Shown here: piece by piece, positions 7,464 to 8,162 of the stretch
Position numbering within the stretch: position 1 is the first letter of the stretch
How the letters are laid out: each line of letters starts with the position of its first letter
Assembly (NCBI GenBank): GCA_937974465.1
Contig: CALJWY010000322.1
Location: forward strand, 1 to 8,162
From: an uncultured Lysobacterales bacterium
Lineage (GTDB): Bacteria > Pseudomonadota > Gammaproteobacteria > Xanthomonadales > SZUA-36
Length of the DNA stretch: 8,162 bases
Reading direction: 5' to 3'
Program-made: the position numbers and the translations under genes
Notes under the pieces: model-generated
The model's database searches: none
Seen by the model: the letters and a program-made list of their open reading frames with translations, nothing else
Told to the model about the DNA's origin: nothing

Positions 7464-7493
7464 AACAAAAAAACCCAGCCGTTGGCTGGGTTT
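7464..7493 (-). terminator. Intrinsic terminator in the arg leader (attenuator, segments 3:4)
   Basis: On the minus strand AAACCCAGCC (7493-7484), loop AAC, GGCTGGGTTT (7480-7471) form a perfect 10-base-pair stem, followed by TTTTGTTTTG, so that the 3' arm and tail give seven consecutive T. This is a strong Rho-independent terminator 39 bases before the argF' start and 23 bases after the stop of the leader ORF. There is no full-length gene upstream for it to end, so its place between promoter and first structural gene points to attenuation. Confidence 0.9.
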
Positions 7494-7540
7494 GTTACGT
7501 ATTTATCATGTCTTTGTTAGAGGTACATGGCAACCCAGCC
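7484..7540 (-). promoter_or_regulatory. Candidate antiterminator (segments 2:3) of the arg attenuator
   Basis: GGCTGGGTT at 7540-7532, inside the leader ORF, is an exact copy of the terminator 3' arm. It can therefore pair over 9 base pairs with AACCCAGCC (7492-7484), the terminator 5' arm, and stop the terminator from forming. A ribosome held at leader codons 14-18 would leave 7540-7532 free. One at the stop codon would cover most of it. A third segment, CAGCCG at 7586-7581, can pair with CGGCTG at 7541-7536 when the leader is not translated, which would favour termination. Base pairing is read from the sequence; function is inferred by analogy with his/leu/thr attenuators. Confidence 0.75.
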
Positions 7541-7612
7541 GGAACGTTCCACCTTAGTACGTCGTGGTCGTCGGATATTACGGCTGCTAATTTTCGGGCT
7601 GCTTTTCAACAT
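7517..7612 (-). CDS. Arginine-rich leader peptide of the arg operon (31 aa)
   Basis: A 31-codon ORF from ATG (7612-7610) to TAA (7519-7517), with an in-frame stop directly before the ATG, so this is its first ATG. Six codons are arginine; residues 11-18 read RNIRRPRR, with codons CGT, CGA, CGA, CGA and CGT, and one more Arg at 23. The C terminus is SGWVAMYL. It resembles no protein domain and is best explained as a sensor: low charged tRNA-Arg stalls the ribosome on codons 14-18, and the downstream RNA folds into the antiterminator. The Shine-Dalgarno is weak (GAG about 6 bases before ATG). Translation is not shown by the sequence alone, but ORF, stop position and RNA segments have the expected geometry. 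It is the start of the arg transcript, 91 bases before argF'. Confidence 0.78.
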   Translation of the reverse strand: MLKSSPKISSRNIRRPRRTKVERSGWVAMYL

Positions 7613-7647
7613 TTATGTCTCAAATCCGTGACAAGAACGATAAAAAT

Positions 7648-7675
7648 CTGTGATTCGAATCTACGGGTTTCACAG
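7648..7675 (-). repeat. Inverted repeat around the putative arg promoter -10
   Basis: Arms CTGTGA (7675-7670) and TCACAG (7653-7648) are complementary with a 16-base spacer, so the half-site centres are 22 bases (about two helical turns) apart. They flank the proposed -10. Inside lies a perfect 10-base palindrome GATTCGAATC (7660-7651 on the minus strand). The half-sites look like those of CRP/Clp-family regulators, but the usual spacer is 6, not 16. This is a possible operator; with arms of six, chance remains possible. I did not see a convincing E. coli-style ARG box here. Confidence 0.35.
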
Positions 7676-7686
7676 TTAATTTGCAA
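7658..7686 (-). promoter_or_regulatory. Putative arg operon promoter
   Basis: On the minus strand, -35 TTGCAA (7686-7681) and -10 TAGATT (7663-7658) have the ideal 17-base spacing and 4/6 matches each. It would start RNA near 7651, about 38 bases before the leader ATG and about 226 bases before argF'. A second -10-like hexamer, GATAAT (7705-7700), lies upstream but has no matching -35 at a good distance. The moderate match suits an activated or non-maximal promoter. Confidence 0.45.
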
Positions 7687-7773
7687 TAATTAATTTGGCA
7701 TTATCCGAAATCGATAGATTTGACTTTGCATCACCAAAAAACCGGGGTAAAGGTGTAAATGGCAGATGACCAG

Positions 7774-7830
7774 TGCCGGTGCGCGCGTCAAAGACAATGT
7801 GTGCCGCGGCAATAACCGGCATATCTTTTT
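7774..7830 (+). repeat. GC-rich hairpin followed by a T run (possible terminator or small RNA end)
   Basis: On the plus strand TGCCGGT (7774-7780) and ACCGGCA (7815-7821) are complementary. Just inside them GCGCGC (7781-7786) and GTGTGC (7799-7804) can pair if G-U pairs are allowed. The outer arm is followed by TATCTTTTT (7822-7830). An alternative small palindrome TGCCGCGGCA (7802-7811) lies in the same stretch, so two folds compete. It resembles a bulged intrinsic terminator, but nothing is known to be transcribed into it. Confidence 0.35.
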
Positions 7831-7879
7831 GGTTACAGATATTTCATCGCACATTCCTATCCCCTCATCGTAACCAAAA
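7827..7879. repeat. Perfect 10-base inverted repeat upstream of the methyltransferase promoter
   Basis: TTTTGGTTAC (7827-7836) and GTAACCAAAA (7870-7879) are exact reverse complements separated by 33 bases. If one mismatch is allowed the arms extend to 14 positions (ATC outside one, GAT outside the other). The loop contains two copies of TCATCG. The arms lie between the two divergent promoters, so they could be paired regulator sites or a transcribed long hairpin. Confidence 0.55.
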
Positions 7880-7908
7880 TGATTTAGAGCGCGTCTAAAC
7901 AATATAAT
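7880..7908 (+). promoter_or_regulatory. Putative methyltransferase promoter with overlapping dyad
   Basis: A perfect -10 TATAAT lies at 7903-7908, 29 bases before the proposed ATG. The -35 is poor: TGATTT at 7880-7885 with 17-base spacing. The spacer contains TTTAGA (7883-7888) and TCTAAA (7894-7899), a perfect inverted repeat with a GCGCG centre. A dyad between weak -35 and strong -10 is typical for a repressor or a MerR-type activator site. No regulator gene is in the window. Confidence 0.5.
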
Positions 7909-7937
7909 GCAACCGCTCGGTAAAGAGGGTTTTGACG

Positions 7938-8162
7938 ATGAGTTGCTCGACAATTATGTTCAGCCTGTTTTTGATGGCGCCATGTTCGGAAAGTGGTGGC
8001 GTGGAAATTTCCGATGTTCTCGCAAATGCAATCGCCAACCCACAACGACCCGCTGAAGATATCGCAAAGGATGCGAGTCGCAAACCTGCGCAGGTTCTCT
8101 CCTTTTTCAATATAAAACCGGGCATGACAGTTCTTGATATGTTTTCAGGTGGTGGTTATTAC
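7938..8162 (+). CDS. Putative class I SAM-dependent methyltransferase, 5' part (cut by window end)
   Basis: The first 75 residues are present. After a hydrophobic N terminus (about residues 5-15) comes NPQRPAEDIAKDASRKPAQV (34-53), then IKPGMTVLDMFSGGGYY (59-75), which contains SAM-binding motif I (VLDMFSGGG). This pattern matches the predicted methyltransferases of the COG4798 type, often exported proteins of about 250 residues; substrate unknown. GAGG lies about 10 bases before the ATG. The N terminus lacks the usual positive charges of a signal peptide, and C16 in LMAPC is not a proper lipobox, so export is uncertain. A TTG two codons upstream is another possible start. A stop is in frame at 7905-7907. 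It is transcribed away from the arg operon and probably not related to it. Confidence 0.8.
   Translation, partial: MSCSTIMFSLFLMAPCSESGGVEISDVLANAIANPQRPAEDIAKDASRKPAQVLSFFNIKPGMTVLDMFSGGGYY

Larger units (their letters stand above)
7687..7937. other. Intergenic region between divergent arg operon and methyltransferase gene
   Basis: About 250 bases without a convincing gene. The left part is AT-rich and belongs to the arg promoter side. The middle (7760-7820) is GC-rich and holds inverted repeats. The right end holds the methyltransferase promoter and a short dyad. A minus-strand reading frame (7690-7953) crosses the whole region but shows no family likeness or ribosome site. A plus-strand 18-codon frame (7759-7815) begins after AAAGGTG; its status is uncertain. 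Confidence 0.6.

Noticed and set aside
7464..7493. The terminator as a simple end of an upstream gene
   Set aside because: Only the 31-codon leader ORF lies upstream on this strand, and the terminator 5' arm is complementary to a segment inside that ORF, which points to regulation.
7464..7651. T-box or arginine riboswitch in the arg leader
   Set aside because: No T-box sequence or specifier-loop layout is visible. The leader ORF with Arg codons explains the terminator better.
7172..7693. Plus-strand frame of 173 codons over the argF' start and arg leader
   Set aside because: It runs antisense through the argF' N terminus, the terminator and the leader ORF; no family likeness. The minus-strand features explain the sequence.
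7613..7740. ArgR (ARG box) operator upstream of the arg operon
   Set aside because: I looked for TGAAT-4-ATTCA-like palindromes and found only AT-rich near misses; not supportable by eye.
7690..7953. Minus-strand frame of 87 codons in the intergenic region
   Set aside because: It crosses the methyltransferase promoter and ribosome site, has no convincing ribosome site and no recognisable domain.
7909..7980. Alternative plus-strand frame starting at ATG 7909, which looks protein-like for about 35 codons
   Set aside because: It ends in a stop at about 8054 and lacks a ribosome site before 7909. Its start codon sits right after the -10. The other frame gives a clear methyltransferase. A frameshift joining the two cannot be fully excluded, since the methyltransferase N terminus is unusual.
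7895..8125. Minus-strand frame of 76 codons opposite the methyltransferase
   Set aside because: Shadow of the plus-strand frame that carries SAM motif I.

Overview
The window is a gammaproteobacterial chromosome segment. On the minus strand it carries a complete arginine operon that runs directly into the start of a ribosomal RNA operon. The 16S 5' end has the universal start region (27F site at 104-123) and a gammaproteobacterial V1 flank. The arginine genes are of the Xanthomonas/Xylella kind, which use the N-acetylcitrulline route. The 16S V1 loop does not look like typical Xanthomonas to me, so I place the organism only as a gammaproteobacterium with Xanthomonas-type arginine genes (Xanthomonadales, Nevskiales or Woeseia-like lineages are all possible).

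Layout, in the direction of transcription on the minus strand (right to left). A probable arg promoter lies near 7658-7686. A 31-codon arginine-rich leader ORF follows (7612-7517), then an intrinsic terminator (7493-7464), then a small hairpin (7460-7444). Six genes come next without a gap: argF' (N-acetylornithine carbamoyltransferase), argG (argininosuccinate synthase), an argE-like M20 deacetylase (probably N-acetylcitrulline deacetylase), a fused N-acetylglutamate kinase/synthase, argC and argH. All five junctions overlap, four by the 4-base ATGA arrangement and one by 8 bases. About 25 bases after the argH stop begins rrn promoter P1 (perfect TTGACA/TATAAT, GC-rich discriminator), then P2, a boxA/boxC antitermination leader, and the first ~130 bases of 16S rRNA.

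To the right of the arg promoter, on the plus strand, is an intergenic region of about 250 bases with several inverted repeats. It is followed by the 5' part of a putative SAM-dependent methyltransferase (7938 to the window end).

How the genes work together: the NAGK/NAGS fusion makes and phosphorylates N-acetylglutamate and ArgC reduces it. ArgD, not in this window, gives N-acetylornithine. ArgF' carbamoylates that to N-acetylcitrulline, the deacetylase releases citrulline, and ArgG and ArgH finish arginine. Only ArgD and carbamoyl-phosphate synthase are missing from the set.

The most notable observation is the operon leader. It has all parts of a ribosome-mediated transcription attenuator sensing arginine: a short ORF with five Arg codons within eight (three of them CGA), an antiterminator segment that duplicates the 3' arm of the terminator, and the terminator itself. 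I know this architecture from his, leu, thr, trp and phe operons, and I do not know a characterised arginine example in bacteria. This is a candidate new regulatory element, inferred from sequence only.
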